Shown in pieces: positions 9,357 to 17,178 of a stretch of DNA of 64,000 nucleotides. The position numbers were made by a program, and so were the translations under genes. The DNA comes from Latilactobacillus graminis DSM 20719. GTDB taxonomy: Bacteria; Bacillota; Bacilli; Lactobacillales; Lactobacillaceae. Positions within the stretch are counted from its first letter, which is position 1, and each line of letters opens with the position of its first letter. Where the stretch lies: assembly GCF_001436415.1 (NCBI RefSeq), contig NZ_AYZB01000058.1, positions 62,001 to 126,000 of the forward strand. Direction: 5' to 3'. The notes beneath the pieces were generated by a model. It did no database searches and had not been told where the DNA came from. It saw nothing but the letters and a program-made list of their open reading frames with translations.

Positions 9357-10061
9357 TTAACCAATCGAACCGCCAATTAAGTAGGTGACGACCATGGTTA
9401 AAACACCGGTTAAGACGTTGCGCAAAACACCCTTGAGCCGGTTAGCATGCCCCAACGATGCACTCGTGTAACCGGTCGCGATCAGTGCGAGAACAATTGA
9501 ACCAATCGTCCCACTGACTTTAAACGGATATGGGATTGCTAAGATGGCAATGATTGGTAGTAACGAGCCTAACATGAACGAGAAAAATGATGAAAAGGCA
9601 GCATGCCATGGATTGAAGTAATGGTGTAATTCAATATTGTATTTTTCACGGAGCGTGATGTCGAGACTGTCTTTTTGCATGAATGCTGAAGCCACTTGAT
9701 GTGCGAGTGGGGTCGGTAAACCTTTTGATTCGTAAGTTCGTTGTAAGCTGGATACTTCAGCATCGTATTCATTTTGAATTGCCTCTTTTTGAAGGCGCAT
9801 CATTGATTTTTGGGTGTCACGTTGCGTGCTGACTGAGACGTATTCACCGCCGCCCATTGAAAAAGCGCCCGCTAACATGCCTGAAATACCAGCTAGAAAA
9901 ATAGTGTATTGATTTTGATGGGCACTGGCAACACCCACGACAATGCCGGCCACTGAGATGATCCCATCATTTGCGCCCAAGACCCCGGCACGAATAATAT
10001 TTAAGCGTTCTGATAGGTGGAACCGATGTTCAAGTGGGGCACTGGCGGATAAGGCTTTCAT
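9357..10061 (-). CDS. VIT1/CCC1-family metal (Fe/Mn) transporter
   Basis: This 234-residue membrane protein starts with a short cytosolic stretch, then RAGVLGANDGIISVAGIVVGVA, the VIT signature with Asp/Asn in the first helix. GMLAGAFSMGGGEYVSVSTQRD is the second-helix signature. A charged central region (residues ~90-145, many Glu/Lys) is the metal-binding cytosolic domain seen in plant VIT1. Three more helices complete the fold. The family moves Fe2+ or Mn2+ against protons; direction and ion cannot be told from sequence. A promoter is visible upstream. Confidence 0.9.
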   Translation of the reverse strand: MKALSASAPLEHRFHLSERLNIIRAGVLGANDGIISVAGIVVGVASAHQNQYTIFLAGISGMLAGAFSMGGGEYVSVSTQRDTQKSMMRLQKEAIQNEYDAEVSSLQRTYESKGLPTPLAHQVASAFMQKDSLDITLREKYNIELHHYFNPWHAAFSSFFSFMLGSLLPIIAILAIPYPFKVSGTIGSIVLALIATGYTSASLGHANRLKGVLRNVLTGVLTMVVTYLIGGSIG

Positions 10062-10091
10062 AGTGGCAGACTCCCTTTACAATTTAACTTC

Positions 10092-10119
10092 ATTATAGCT
10101 AACTGAGAAGGATTATCAA
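10092..10119 (-). promoter_or_regulatory. Promoter of the VIT-family gene
   Basis: On the minus strand TTGATA and TATAAT are spaced by 16 bp, about 30 nt before the ATG. A Fur-box-like half (GATAATGATTC, 10182-10192) lies about 65 bp further upstream; any metal control is speculative. Confidence 0.6.
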
Positions 10120-10221
10120 TCGTTTTTTCGAGATTGGTCGCAACAAAAAAATTGCCTAAAACCTTTTGTTGACGTACATACGAATCATTATCACTAAGGG
10201 CTTCCAAATTATTGAGCACCT

Positions 10222-10259
10222 AAAAAAGGTCTTTGGATAAATTAAATCCAAAGACCTTT
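10222..10259 (-). terminator. Intrinsic terminator after the M29 aminopeptidase operon
   Basis: The perfect stem AAAGGTCTTTGGAT/ATCCAAAGACCTTT is followed on the minus strand by a T-run. Confidence 0.9.
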
Positions 10260-10264
10260 GATAA

Positions 10265-10444
10265 TCAACGCGGAATCGCTTGATAGAAGCGGGAGGCAGT
10301 TACTATTGTTAATAGTAAGCCGACAATACAGATGATGATTAAGCTGCTAATTGCCTGTTTCTGATAGGCACTGTAAGCAGTTAATCCAATGAAGAAAGTG
10401 GTCAAACAGACGCACACACCCAGAAGCATAAGCCAAGTTGTCAT
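10265..10444 (-). CDS. Small two-helix membrane protein, 59 aa, translationally coupled to the aminopeptidase
   Basis: Its ATG overlaps the aminopeptidase stop codon as TAATG, a typical coupling arrangement. The reading frame gives MTTWLMLLGVCVCLTT at the start and ends SRFYQAIPR. Two hydrophobic segments (about residues 3-22 and 33-50) are separated by a short polar loop (AYSAYQKQA). The operon terminator follows 6 bp after its stop, which supports its reality. No family recognised; it may be a lineage-specific membrane peptide. Confidence 0.7.
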   Translation of the reverse strand: MTTWLMLLGVCVCLTTFFIGLTAYSAYQKQAISSLIIICIVGLLLTIVTASRFYQAIPR

Positions 10445-11676
10445 TAGTTTGCCCAGTCACCATTTCTGAAGAGTGGGACGATGCGTCCATCATGGGTTAA
10501 ACCGTCAATGTTCATTTGACTAGAACCAACCATGAAGTCAACGTGGGCTTGGCTGCGATTTAAGCCGGCGATTTTTAATTCCGTTTCGGACATATCAGTG
10601 CCACCTTCGATTGAAAAGGCGTATGCAGAACCGAGTGCCAGATGATTGGATGCATTTTCGTCAAATAACGTATTGAAGAAGGTGATTTTTGATTGTGAAA
10701 TTGGTGAAGGATCTGGCACGAGTGCGACTTCACCTAAGTGTTTGACGCCAGCATCGGTTTGTACAAGTTTTTGTAAAACAGCATTGCCTTCTTCTGCTGA
10801 GGCTTTAATAACCTGGCCGTTTTCAAAAGTAAAATGAAGTTTATTTAATGTGTGACCCGCATAGCTCAATGGTTTGGTTGAAGAAATATAACCATCAATG
10901 TGATTAGCATCAGCTGCCGAGAAAACTTCTTCAGTTGGCATGTTAGCGATAAATGGTCGCCCATCGCTACTATGACTAGGACCACCCATCCAGATATGAT
11001 TTTTAGGTAATCCGATTGTGAGGTCGGTACCAGGTGCGGTATAGTGTAATGCTTTAAATTGAGCGGCGTTTAGTTCAGCTGCTTTGGCTTGTAGTTGCTT
11101 ACCATGTTCTGCCCATGCGTCAATTGGGTCAGCTTGGTCAACACGAGTTGTCTTGAAGATTTCAGTCCATAACTGTTCAGTGGCCGCTTGTTCATCTAGG
11201 GCTGGAAAGACTTTCTTAGCCCAAGCCGGACTGGCAGCAGCAATCACGGTCCAACTATTTTTGTTGGCCTGAGTTGCTTGGCGGACTTTAAGCATTGCTT
11301 GCCCATTTGCTTTTTGCGCGGCAGCAATTCGTTCACCATCCAAGCCTTGCAGATTATCTGGATTACTCGATATGACTGAGATTCGTTTGGCATTGTGTGC
11401 CAACCAGTAATCATATTCTTGTTGTTGGAAGTCCGGTACGTTAACGAGGCGCTCTTCAGCTTTGTGTTGCATCTGGATGCGGTCAATGGTGTCATCGTGC
11501 CATTTAACAAGTACTTCAGCGGCACCTAGATCGTAACAAGCAGCGGTAATTTTGCGGGCCAAATCGACTTGATCGACAGCAATTTGTAGGACTACGGTGT
11601 CACCAGTTTGGACATTAACGCCCGTTTTAGCAACTAAAGCGGCATATTTTTCAAGATTTTGTTGGAAAGTTGTCAT
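10444..11676 (-). CDS. pepS: M29-family metallo-aminopeptidase (AmpS/PepS-like)
   Basis: 410 residues, standard for the family. The start is the ATG 9 nt after AGGAGG, not the TTG one codon earlier. Recognisable family segments include NVQTGDTVVLQIAVD near the N-terminus, TAPGTDLTIGLPKNHIWMGG in the centre, and near the C-terminus HLALGSAYAFSIEGG and DFMVGSSQMNIDGLTHDGR. These hold the metal-binding Glu/His/Asp residues. It is a cytosolic exopeptidase that releases N-terminal residues from peptides, suited to a proteolytic lactic acid bacterium. The symbol follows the lactic-acid-bacterial name and is less sure than the family. Confidence 0.9.
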   Translation of the reverse strand: MTTFQQNLEKYAALVAKTGVNVQTGDTVVLQIAVDQVDLARKITAACYDLGAAEVLVKWHDDTIDRIQMQHKAEERLVNVPDFQQQEYDYWLAHNAKRISVISSNPDNLQGLDGERIAAAQKANGQAMLKVRQATQANKNSWTVIAAASPAWAKKVFPALDEQAATEQLWTEIFKTTRVDQADPIDAWAEHGKQLQAKAAELNAAQFKALHYTAPGTDLTIGLPKNHIWMGGPSHSSDGRPFIANMPTEEVFSAADANHIDGYISSTKPLSYAGHTLNKLHFTFENGQVIKASAEEGNAVLQKLVQTDAGVKHLGEVALVPDPSPISQSKITFFNTLFDENASNHLALGSAYAFSIEGGTDMSETELKIAGLNRSQAHVDFMVGSSQMNIDGLTHDGRIVPLFRNGDWAN

Positions 11677-11838
11677 CAAAAATTCCTCCTCAAAAGCGAT
11701 TTAATAAATTTATCATAGCATATGCCCGCTTGAAAAACGTGGAAAATAAATAAAAACGTTTTCATGTTATTTAATTTTATGGTAGAGTGGTAACAGATAA
11801 TCGTGGTAAAAGGCTTGATTGGTTAAGGAGTGGAAACG

Positions 11839-12384
11839 ATGGCGCGGACGAAGCAAATTAGAGCGGAGCAAATTCTGGATAAAGCGTATGAAATGGTATT
11901 GGCAAGTGGTTTAAAATCGATAACTGCGCGTAGCCTTGCCAAGGCTTTGAATTGTTCAACCCAGCCTATTTATTTAGAGTTTGGGAATATGGGCCAACTT
12001 AAACAAGCAATTCTAGAACAGGCTAAGGCCCGATTAGTGTGGTACGTCACCGCAGAACAGCGAACCGCCGATGCGTTAGTCAATCTCGGCATTGGCTATG
12101 TTCGCTTTGCGACCATCGAACCAGAACTCTACCGTGCGTTATTTATTGATAATCATTTTGGCCATGATGAAGCCCAATTATTCATGACACAACTCGTCCA
12201 AACTAGACTACAGAGTTATCAACCTTTAAAAAACAAGCCTGAAGATGAGCAAAGACGGATCATTAATGAAGCTTGGATCGTCATTACTGGCTTAGCGACC
12301 TTGATTAACGCGAAATTGGTAGATTATCAGGATGTAGAAATCGAGGCGCTACTCAAGCGAATGCTGAAACGGTGTTTTAACTGA
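11839..12384 (+). CDS. TetR/AcrR-family transcriptional regulator
   Basis: The start is the ATG spaced 8 nt from AAGGAG; a GTG nine bases earlier is also open. The N-terminal helix-turn-helix (residues ~8-50) reads ILDKAYEMVLASGLKSITARSLAKALNCSTQPIYLEFGN, the last part being the TetR recognition helix region with Gln-Pro-Ile-Tyr. The C-terminal ligand domain has LVNLGIGYVRFATIEPELYRALF, resembling the WHG-type C-terminal domain. It is divergent from the aminopeptidase gene and may control it or itself. Ligand unknown. Confidence 0.88.
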   Translation: MARTKQIRAEQILDKAYEMVLASGLKSITARSLAKALNCSTQPIYLEFGNMGQLKQAILEQAKARLVWYVTAEQRTADALVNLGIGYVRFATIEPELYRALFIDNHFGHDEAQLFMTQLVQTRLQSYQPLKNKPEDEQRRIINEAWIVITGLATLINAKLVDYQDVEIEALLKRMLKRCFN

Positions 12385-12392
12385 TTGACATC

Positions 12393-12434
12393 AAAAAAGG
12401 ATTATGGCGAACCGATGCCATAATCCTTTTTTGG
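12393..12434. terminator. Bidirectional terminator between the TetR gene and gtrB
   Basis: AAAAAAGGATTATGGC pairs with GCCATAATCCTTTTTT around a short loop. Confidence 0.9.
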
Positions 12435-12469
12435 TATTTTTTTTAAGGTAAGTTATCTGAGATTGTTGG

Positions 12470-13402
12470 TTACTTTTGTTCTTTAATGATATAAACAGGA
12501 CGATGCTTGACTTCGAGGTAGATTTTCCCAATGTACTTACCGACAATCCCGAGACATAATAATTGTAGCCCGCCAACAAGCAACATGATGGAGACTAGGG
12601 AAGGCCAACCAGAGGTGGGATCGCCAAAGAGCAAGGCCCGGATGACAATGAAGATTAATGCCAGAAGAGCAAGGATGAAAGAGAAAAAGCCGATGAAAGA
12701 AGCAATGGCCAAGGGCGTTTCTGAGAAAGTCACGATGCCATCAAGCGAATATTTGAAAAGTCCCCAAAAAGACCAACTGGTTTGGCCCGCAACGCGATCT
12801 TGATTTTGATATTCAAGGTATTTAGTATCAAAACCCACCCAACTAAAAATCCCCTTGGAAAAGCGATTATATTCAGACATCTCTAAAATCGCGTTGACCA
12901 TTTGCCGGGTCATCAAGCGATAATCACGGGCACCGTCAACGATTTCGGTTTGTGAGATATGGTTGATAATTTTGTAAAATTGTTTTGCGAAAAATGAGCG
13001 AATTAAAGGTTCACCGGCGCGATTGGTGCGGCGCGTTCCAACACAATCGAAGCCCTCGACTTCAATGCCGTGTAGCATTTCAGGGAGTAATTCTGGAGGA
13101 TCTTGCAAGTCAACATCCATGACTGCCACATATTCGCCGGTGGCCGCTTGTAATCCAGCATATAAGGCAGCTTCTTTGCCGAAATTCCGGGAGAAGGAGA
13201 TGAAGTGAACGTGTTCTGGGTCTTGTTGCTGGAGTGCCCGCATTTCCGGCAAACTTTGATCGGCAGATCCGTCATTGATGAAATGGTATTCAATCCGGTG
13301 GTCTGGCAGTGTAGCAGCTACTTTTTCAACGGCAGCGTAGAACAGTGGAATTGATTCTTGTTCGTTGTAACAGGGTACAATAATTGAAATTGTCTTAGTC
13401 AT
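12470..13402 (-). CDS. GtrB-like polyprenyl-phosphate glycosyltransferase (GT2 plus two C-terminal helices)
   Basis: The start is the ATG after CGGAGGATT, giving 310 residues. The GT2 domain reads ISIIVPCYNEQESIPLFY, HFINDGSADQS, NFGKEAALYAGL and MDVDLQDPPE (the metal-binding D-x-D-x-Q-D-P-P typical of DPM1/GtrB). Two C-terminal membrane segments (about residues 230-255 and 265-290) are typical of GtrB/CsbB. It would load a sugar from a nucleotide donor onto undecaprenyl phosphate inside the membrane. Two GtrA genes directly upstream in the same operon would flip the product for decoration of a wall polymer. Confidence 0.92.
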   Translation of the reverse strand: MTKTISIIVPCYNEQESIPLFYAAVEKVAATLPDHRIEYHFINDGSADQSLPEMRALQQQDPEHVHFISFSRNFGKEAALYAGLQAATGEYVAVMDVDLQDPPELLPEMLHGIEVEGFDCVGTRRTNRAGEPLIRSFFAKQFYKIINHISQTEIVDGARDYRLMTRQMVNAILEMSEYNRFSKGIFSWVGFDTKYLEYQNQDRVAGQTSWSFWGLFKYSLDGIVTFSETPLAIASFIGFFSFILALLALIFIVIRALLFGDPTSGWPSLVSIMLLVGGLQLLCLGIVGKYIGKIYLEVKHRPVYIIKEQK

Positions 13403-13403
13403 T

Positions 13404-13826
13404 TTAATCCTCCGGAGTATTTTTGAAGATCCATTTGCTAAATACATAGTTTGCTAAAATTACGATAATTTGATCTAGCACTTTAACAATCATGTTGGGC
13501 AATACCAATAATGAAATGCCAATAAACATAATTGCCGTATCCATTACAAATGATATACCACGGAAGAAAAAGAAACTAGCTATTTCACGCGAAAAATCTT
13601 TGCAAGTCGTATATTTTGATTGAAAAACCCATGTCTTATTGGTGAAAAAAGCAAATAAGACAGATAATAACCAGGCAATGGTATTACTAATGAGGTAGTT
13701 CAAATTGGTATAGTGGTCCAAACCGAAAAAAACGACCATATTAACTAAGGTCGTTAAGATACCAAAGATGAGGTACATTAGTTGTTCGTGGTATTTTTGC
13801 GAGAGAGCTGTAAGTGTTTTAATCAT
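13404..13826 (-). CDS. GtrA-family membrane protein (copy 1)
   Basis: About 140 residues with four hydrophobic segments, the usual GtrA size. The family signature is visible: YLIFGILTTLVNMVVFFGLDH, then TIAWLLSVLFAFFTNKTWVFQSK (the conserved F-x-x-N-x-x-x-V-F). The second of two adjacent ATG codons is better spaced from AAGAGG and is used here. It overlaps the upstream GtrA gene by 8 bp and ends 1 bp before the gtrB start, so the three are one operon. It probably flips the GtrB-made polyprenyl-sugar outward. Confidence 0.9.
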   Translation of the reverse strand: MIKTLTALSQKYHEQLMYLIFGILTTLVNMVVFFGLDHYTNLNYLISNTIAWLLSVLFAFFTNKTWVFQSKYTTCKDFSREIASFFFFRGISFVMDTAIMFIGISLLVLPNMIVKVLDQIIVILANYVFSKWIFKNTPED

Positions 13827-14301
13827 CATGGCCTCTTTTCAGGATATGGTTGTAGCGCCGTAGAATGCGCCCCCGGAGGGCCATTTGCTGATCCTTTTTT
13901 TTGAAAGTATAGCGCGTCGTGATGTAATTGACGATCCCAACAATTAACTGATCGATAATCTTGGCAGGCATGCTTCGCCATCCCAAAAAGGAGATGGCGA
14001 CAATCATTAAACCGTTATCCAAGAAAAAAGAAACGCCGCGGAAAAAGAAAAAAGAAATGACTTCACGACAAACAGCTCCCAATGTGGTGTATTTTGATTG
14101 GAAGACGAGTGATTTGTTGGTAAAGAAGCCAAACAAATTTGCGACCAACCAGGCCATTGTATTAGCTAATAAATATGGCCAAATAATAGTGTGACGAAAG
14201 ATCCAGTACGTAAAAATATTGACCAACGATGCTAAAAAGCCAAAGACGGTATAAGTTAAAAAATCGCGGTATTTAAACAATAATCGTTTAATGAAAGCCA
14301 T
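13819..14301 (-). CDS. GtrA-family membrane protein (copy 2)
   Basis: A 160-residue paralogue of its neighbour. It shares the same block, TMAWLVANLFGFFTNKSLVFQSKYTT, and later SFFFFRGVSFFLDNGLMIVAI. It has an extra basic C-terminal tail (RGRILRRYNHILKRGHDD). The two copies are alike along their length, which points to tandem duplication with divergence. Its stop lies within the start region of the next gene, so translation is coupled. First gene of the gtrA-gtrA-gtrB operon. Confidence 0.9.
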   Translation of the reverse strand: MAFIKRLLFKYRDFLTYTVFGFLASLVNIFTYWIFRHTIIWPYLLANTMAWLVANLFGFFTNKSLVFQSKYTTLGAVCREVISFFFFRGVSFFLDNGLMIVAISFLGWRSMPAKIIDQLIVGIVNYITTRYTFKKKDQQMALRGRILRRYNHILKRGHDD

Positions 14302-14344
14302 AAAGCCAGCTCCTAGTTTGATTTATTAAGCGCCCAGAAACTAA

Positions 14345-14386
14345 AAACAGGGCCGCAGTATACGGGACGTAACTGCGGCCCAAAAA
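14345..14386 (-). terminator. Terminator of the flavodoxin gene
   Basis: The stem GGGCCGCAGT/ACTGCGGCCC encloses a 14-nt loop, with a T-run on the minus strand. Confidence 0.85.
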
Positions 14387-14437
14387 AGAATAATCAGAAA
14401 AAAGTTAAGCGGTGCGCAGATTTCAGTAACTGGACGC

Positions 14438-14890
14438 TTATAAAGCACTTTGTTTTGCGACGATTTCAGCCACAAAATTTTCAAGATGTTTGATATCTTC
14501 AGCTTCAGCCGATAAATCAACTTTAACCACGGCTGATCCTTTGGTAGCACCGGTTTGTTCGAAGACAGCGGCGAAGTCATCAACCGCTTTACAGAAATCA
14601 TCATAGAAAGTATCACCAGAGCCACAGACGCCGTATACTTTACCAGTGAGATTGATATCCTTAAGATCTTCATAGAAGTCAACGGCTTCATCTGGGAGAT
14701 CACCATCGTCGCCATAAGTGTAGCTGCAGACGATACAGATGTCACTTTCTTCAAAAGCAGTCGGATCAGCTTGTGAGATTTCAGTGGTTTCAACATCGAT
14801 GTTTAAATTTTCGAGGGCCTCTTCAACGATTTCGGCAATTTCCTCGTTATTGCCAGTCATGCTTGCGTAGACTACTTTTGCAGTTGCCAT
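14438..14890 (-). CDS. Short-chain flavodoxin
   Basis: 150 acidic residues, the normal length. The FMN phosphate loop is SMTGNNEEIAE (residues 10-20). The isoalloxazine-contacting loops are YTYGDDGDLPDEA (about 57-69) and GSGDTFYDDFCKA (about 90-102). Very high Glu/Asp content is usual for flavodoxins. It is an electron carrier for partners such as radical-SAM enzymes; NrdD activation is one possible use. It stands alone with its own terminator. Confidence 0.94.
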   Translation of the reverse strand: MATAKVVYASMTGNNEEIAEIVEEALENLNIDVETTEISQADPTAFEESDICIVCSYTYGDDGDLPDEAVDFYEDLKDINLTGKVYGVCGSGDTFYDDFCKAVDDFAAVFEQTGATKGSAVVKVDLSAEAEDIKHLENFVAEIVAKQSAL

Positions 14891-15114
14891 TTATTGGACA
14901 TCCTTTCACGTGTGTGGCAGATAGTAGCCACACTTAACGAATTATACTATAAGGCATTATAGCAAAAGCCCTCTGGTAAAAAAAGGTGTAGCGATTGATT
15001 CTCAATTAATTGGACTAAAAAGCCACGAAGTATTCATTTTAAGCACAGATAGCGTATAATATAGAAATAGATACAATTAAAGGCTACAATGGTGACAATA
15101 TTGGAGGTTTCATT

Positions 15115-15912
15115 TTGATTACATTAAAATCTGAACGAGAAATTAAAGGAATGGCTGCTTCGGGTGCCATTATTGCTGGTGTTCATCGTGGTTTACGCGA
15201 GATCATCAAACCGGGGATTTCCAGTTGGTTAATTGAAGAATTTGCTAACGACTACATTGAACAACATGGTGCGAAGGCCTCTGAAAAAGGTTTCGAAGGC
15301 TATAAGTATGCAACTTGTGTCTGCGTCAATGAGGAAGTGGCCCACGCGATTCCGCGGAAGAACTTAATTCTAAAAGCGGGTGATATTGTTACGGTCGATA
15401 TGACAGTTAATTTAGATGGTTACGAAAGCGATTCTTGCTGGACTTATGCGGTCGGTGAAATCGCACCTGAGTTACAAAAATTAATGGATGATACTCGTAA
15501 AGCCCTGTATCTAGGGATTGATCAAGCGGTCGTTGGTAATCGTCTAGGTGATATTGGACATGCAATTCAGCACTATACTGAAGTAGAAAATGACTACGGT
15601 GATGTGCGTGAATTAATCGGGCATGGGATCCAACCAACGATGCACGAACAGCCAAACGTACCTTCATATGGTGAAGCAGGTAAGGGATTGCGGCTCAAAG
15701 AAGGGATGACGATTACGATTGAACCAATGGTCATCTTAGGCGGGACATGGCATATTAAGACCAAAGAAGTCCCTGGGGAAGATTGGGAATATTATGTTTC
15801 AGCAGACGGCACCCCATGTGCACAATATGAACATACGATTGCAATTACCAAAGATGGTCCAAAGATTTTAACTTCCCAAGATGCTGAAATGGATGCAAAA
15901 TACTTACTTTAA
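15115..15912 (+). CDS. map: Type I methionine aminopeptidase
   Basis: 265 residues, TTG start placed 8 nt after TTGGAGG. Metal ligands of the pita-bread fold are visible: VTVDMTVNLDGYESDSCW (two Asp), GHGIQPTMHEQP (His and nearby His), TITIEPMVIL (Glu) and QYEHTIAIT (Glu). The N-terminal substrate-side His is in NEEVAHAIPRK. It removes the initiator Met from nascent proteins, acting after peptide deformylase (present at 32.9-33.3 kb). The length and insert fit the Gram-positive MetAP1a type. Terminator downstream. Confidence 0.96.
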   Translation: MITLKSEREIKGMAASGAIIAGVHRGLREIIKPGISSWLIEEFANDYIEQHGAKASEKGFEGYKYATCVCVNEEVAHAIPRKNLILKAGDIVTVDMTVNLDGYESDSCWTYAVGEIAPELQKLMDDTRKALYLGIDQAVVGNRLGDIGHAIQHYTEVENDYGDVRELIGHGIQPTMHEQPNVPSYGEAGKGLRLKEGMTITIEPMVILGGTWHIKTKEVPGEDWEYYVSADGTPCAQYEHTIAITKDGPKILTSQDAEMDAKYLL

Positions 15913-15934
15913 TATTTGTTTTATTTAACAGTCG

Positions 15935-15968
15935 GAAACCTGCTCATTTTGAAAAGGTTTCTTTTTTT
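15935..15968 (+). terminator. Intrinsic terminator of map
   Basis: The stem GAAACC/GGTTTC with a 15-nt loop is followed by T7. The stem is short, but the T-run is strong. Confidence 0.7.
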
Positions 15969-16038
15969 GGGCAAAACTACTCGGTCTAGGGCAATTCGTG
16001 TATAATGAAAAAAGATAATTATTAATTATTGTTTAAGA

Positions 16039-16071
16039 TATCGATTGAGCAAACACGTTAGTCAATCGATA
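16039..16071 (+). promoter_or_regulatory. Perfect 10-bp inverted repeat in the leader of the BrkB-like gene
   Basis: TATCGATTGA and TCAATCGATA flank a 13-nt loop, without a following T-run, 28 bp before the ATG. A TATAAT lies at 16001-16006. It may be an operator or a leader hairpin; the function is not known. Confidence 0.5.
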
Positions 16072-16099
16072 ATTAATTGGCTTGAGTTTGGAGTAGTTT

Positions 16100-17026
16100 A
16101 TGACAATTGAGAATCAAGACCAGGTACCAGTGTTTAAACAGCATTTATCACGGCGAAAAAAAATAATTGCCTTAGTGCAACTGATGGCCCGCCGTTCTTC
16201 TGAGGCGAATATTGGCGACAATTCAAAAGTCATCGCATATTATTCACTATTGTCCGTTTTCCCATTGCTAATCGTTATCGGAAATATCTTACCGTATTTT
16301 CAATTGGATGTGATGAGTGTGGCGGATTATGTCCAATCAGCAATTCCACCAACGATTTTTGACAAGATTATGCCGATTCTCCAATCCTTATTAAAAAAGC
16401 GTAACGAAGGATTATTGTCTGTTGGGATCTTGGGCACTTTGTGGGCAGCCAGCCGAGGAATCAATGCGTTAAAAAACAGTATTAATCGTGCTTATCGTGT
16501 TGAAAAGATGCAAAACTTCATTTTGAAACGGCTAATTTCATTAGGGAGTACCTTGTTATTACTATTACTATTGGTCGGTCTGATTGTAGTCTTCACCTTT
16601 GGACAACAGATGCTAGAACTAGCAGCACCAATCTTCAATATTCCGACAGCATATGTCGACATCTTTAGCAGTTTAAAATGGCCAGTCACTGGAATTGCAT
16701 TATTTTTAATCCTGATTTTTATTTATTACTTCGTACCAAGTGTTAAGATGCGTTTGCGCAGTGTCCTGCCTGGCGCGGTCTTGACGATGATTGGTTGGTT
16801 GATTTTGGCACAAACATTCTCATTATACATGCGTTACTTTGGGACGTCATGGAATAGTTATGGGGCCATTGGGGCGGTCATTATTTTACTTTTATGGTTA
16901 AATTATGCGGCCACAATTCTAATGGTCGGGGCTGTATTGAATGTCGTGATTGCAGAAGCACTCCACGGCCCGATGAACCCCAGTCATGGTAAAGTTCACG
17001 ATTTTATTGCCCGCCGGCGCGATTAG
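16100..17026 (+). CDS. YihY/BrkB-family membrane protein
   Basis: 308 residues with about six membrane segments. The family start is visible: NSKVIAYYSLLSVFPLLIVIGN, then SVGILGTLWAASRGINALKNSINRAYRV and the C-terminal WNSYGAIGAVIILLLWLNYAATILMVGAVLNVV. This family was once called RNase BN; that activity belongs to another protein, and the present role (envelope transport or integrity) is unsettled. It is monocistronic, between map and the exopolysaccharide cluster. Confidence 0.9.
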   Translation: MTIENQDQVPVFKQHLSRRKKIIALVQLMARRSSEANIGDNSKVIAYYSLLSVFPLLIVIGNILPYFQLDVMSVADYVQSAIPPTIFDKIMPILQSLLKKRNEGLLSVGILGTLWAASRGINALKNSINRAYRVEKMQNFILKRLISLGSTLLLLLLLVGLIVVFTFGQQMLELAAPIFNIPTAYVDIFSSLKWPVTGIALFLILIFIYYFVPSVKMRLRSVLPGAVLTMIGWLILAQTFSLYMRYFGTSWNSYGAIGAVIILLLWLNYAATILMVGAVLNVVIAEALHGPMNPSHGKVHDFIARRRD

Positions 17027-17178
17027 CTCGTCTGATTGAGCACAATTAATTAAGACCGTTTTAAAAAGACATTTCCTTTTAAAGAAATTTATACTACAAT
17101 AGGAAACAGCATAACGAAATTTTTCAAAGAACGGCGCTAAATCTTTCACTTGTTGATTTCAAGGAGGATCAGGAAAAG

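Noticed and set aside
14341-14796. Minus-strand 151-codon frame overlapping flavodoxin
   Set aside because: It is a shadow frame of the flavodoxin gene, rich in Lys/Leu/Ser with no domain, and it runs through the terminator.
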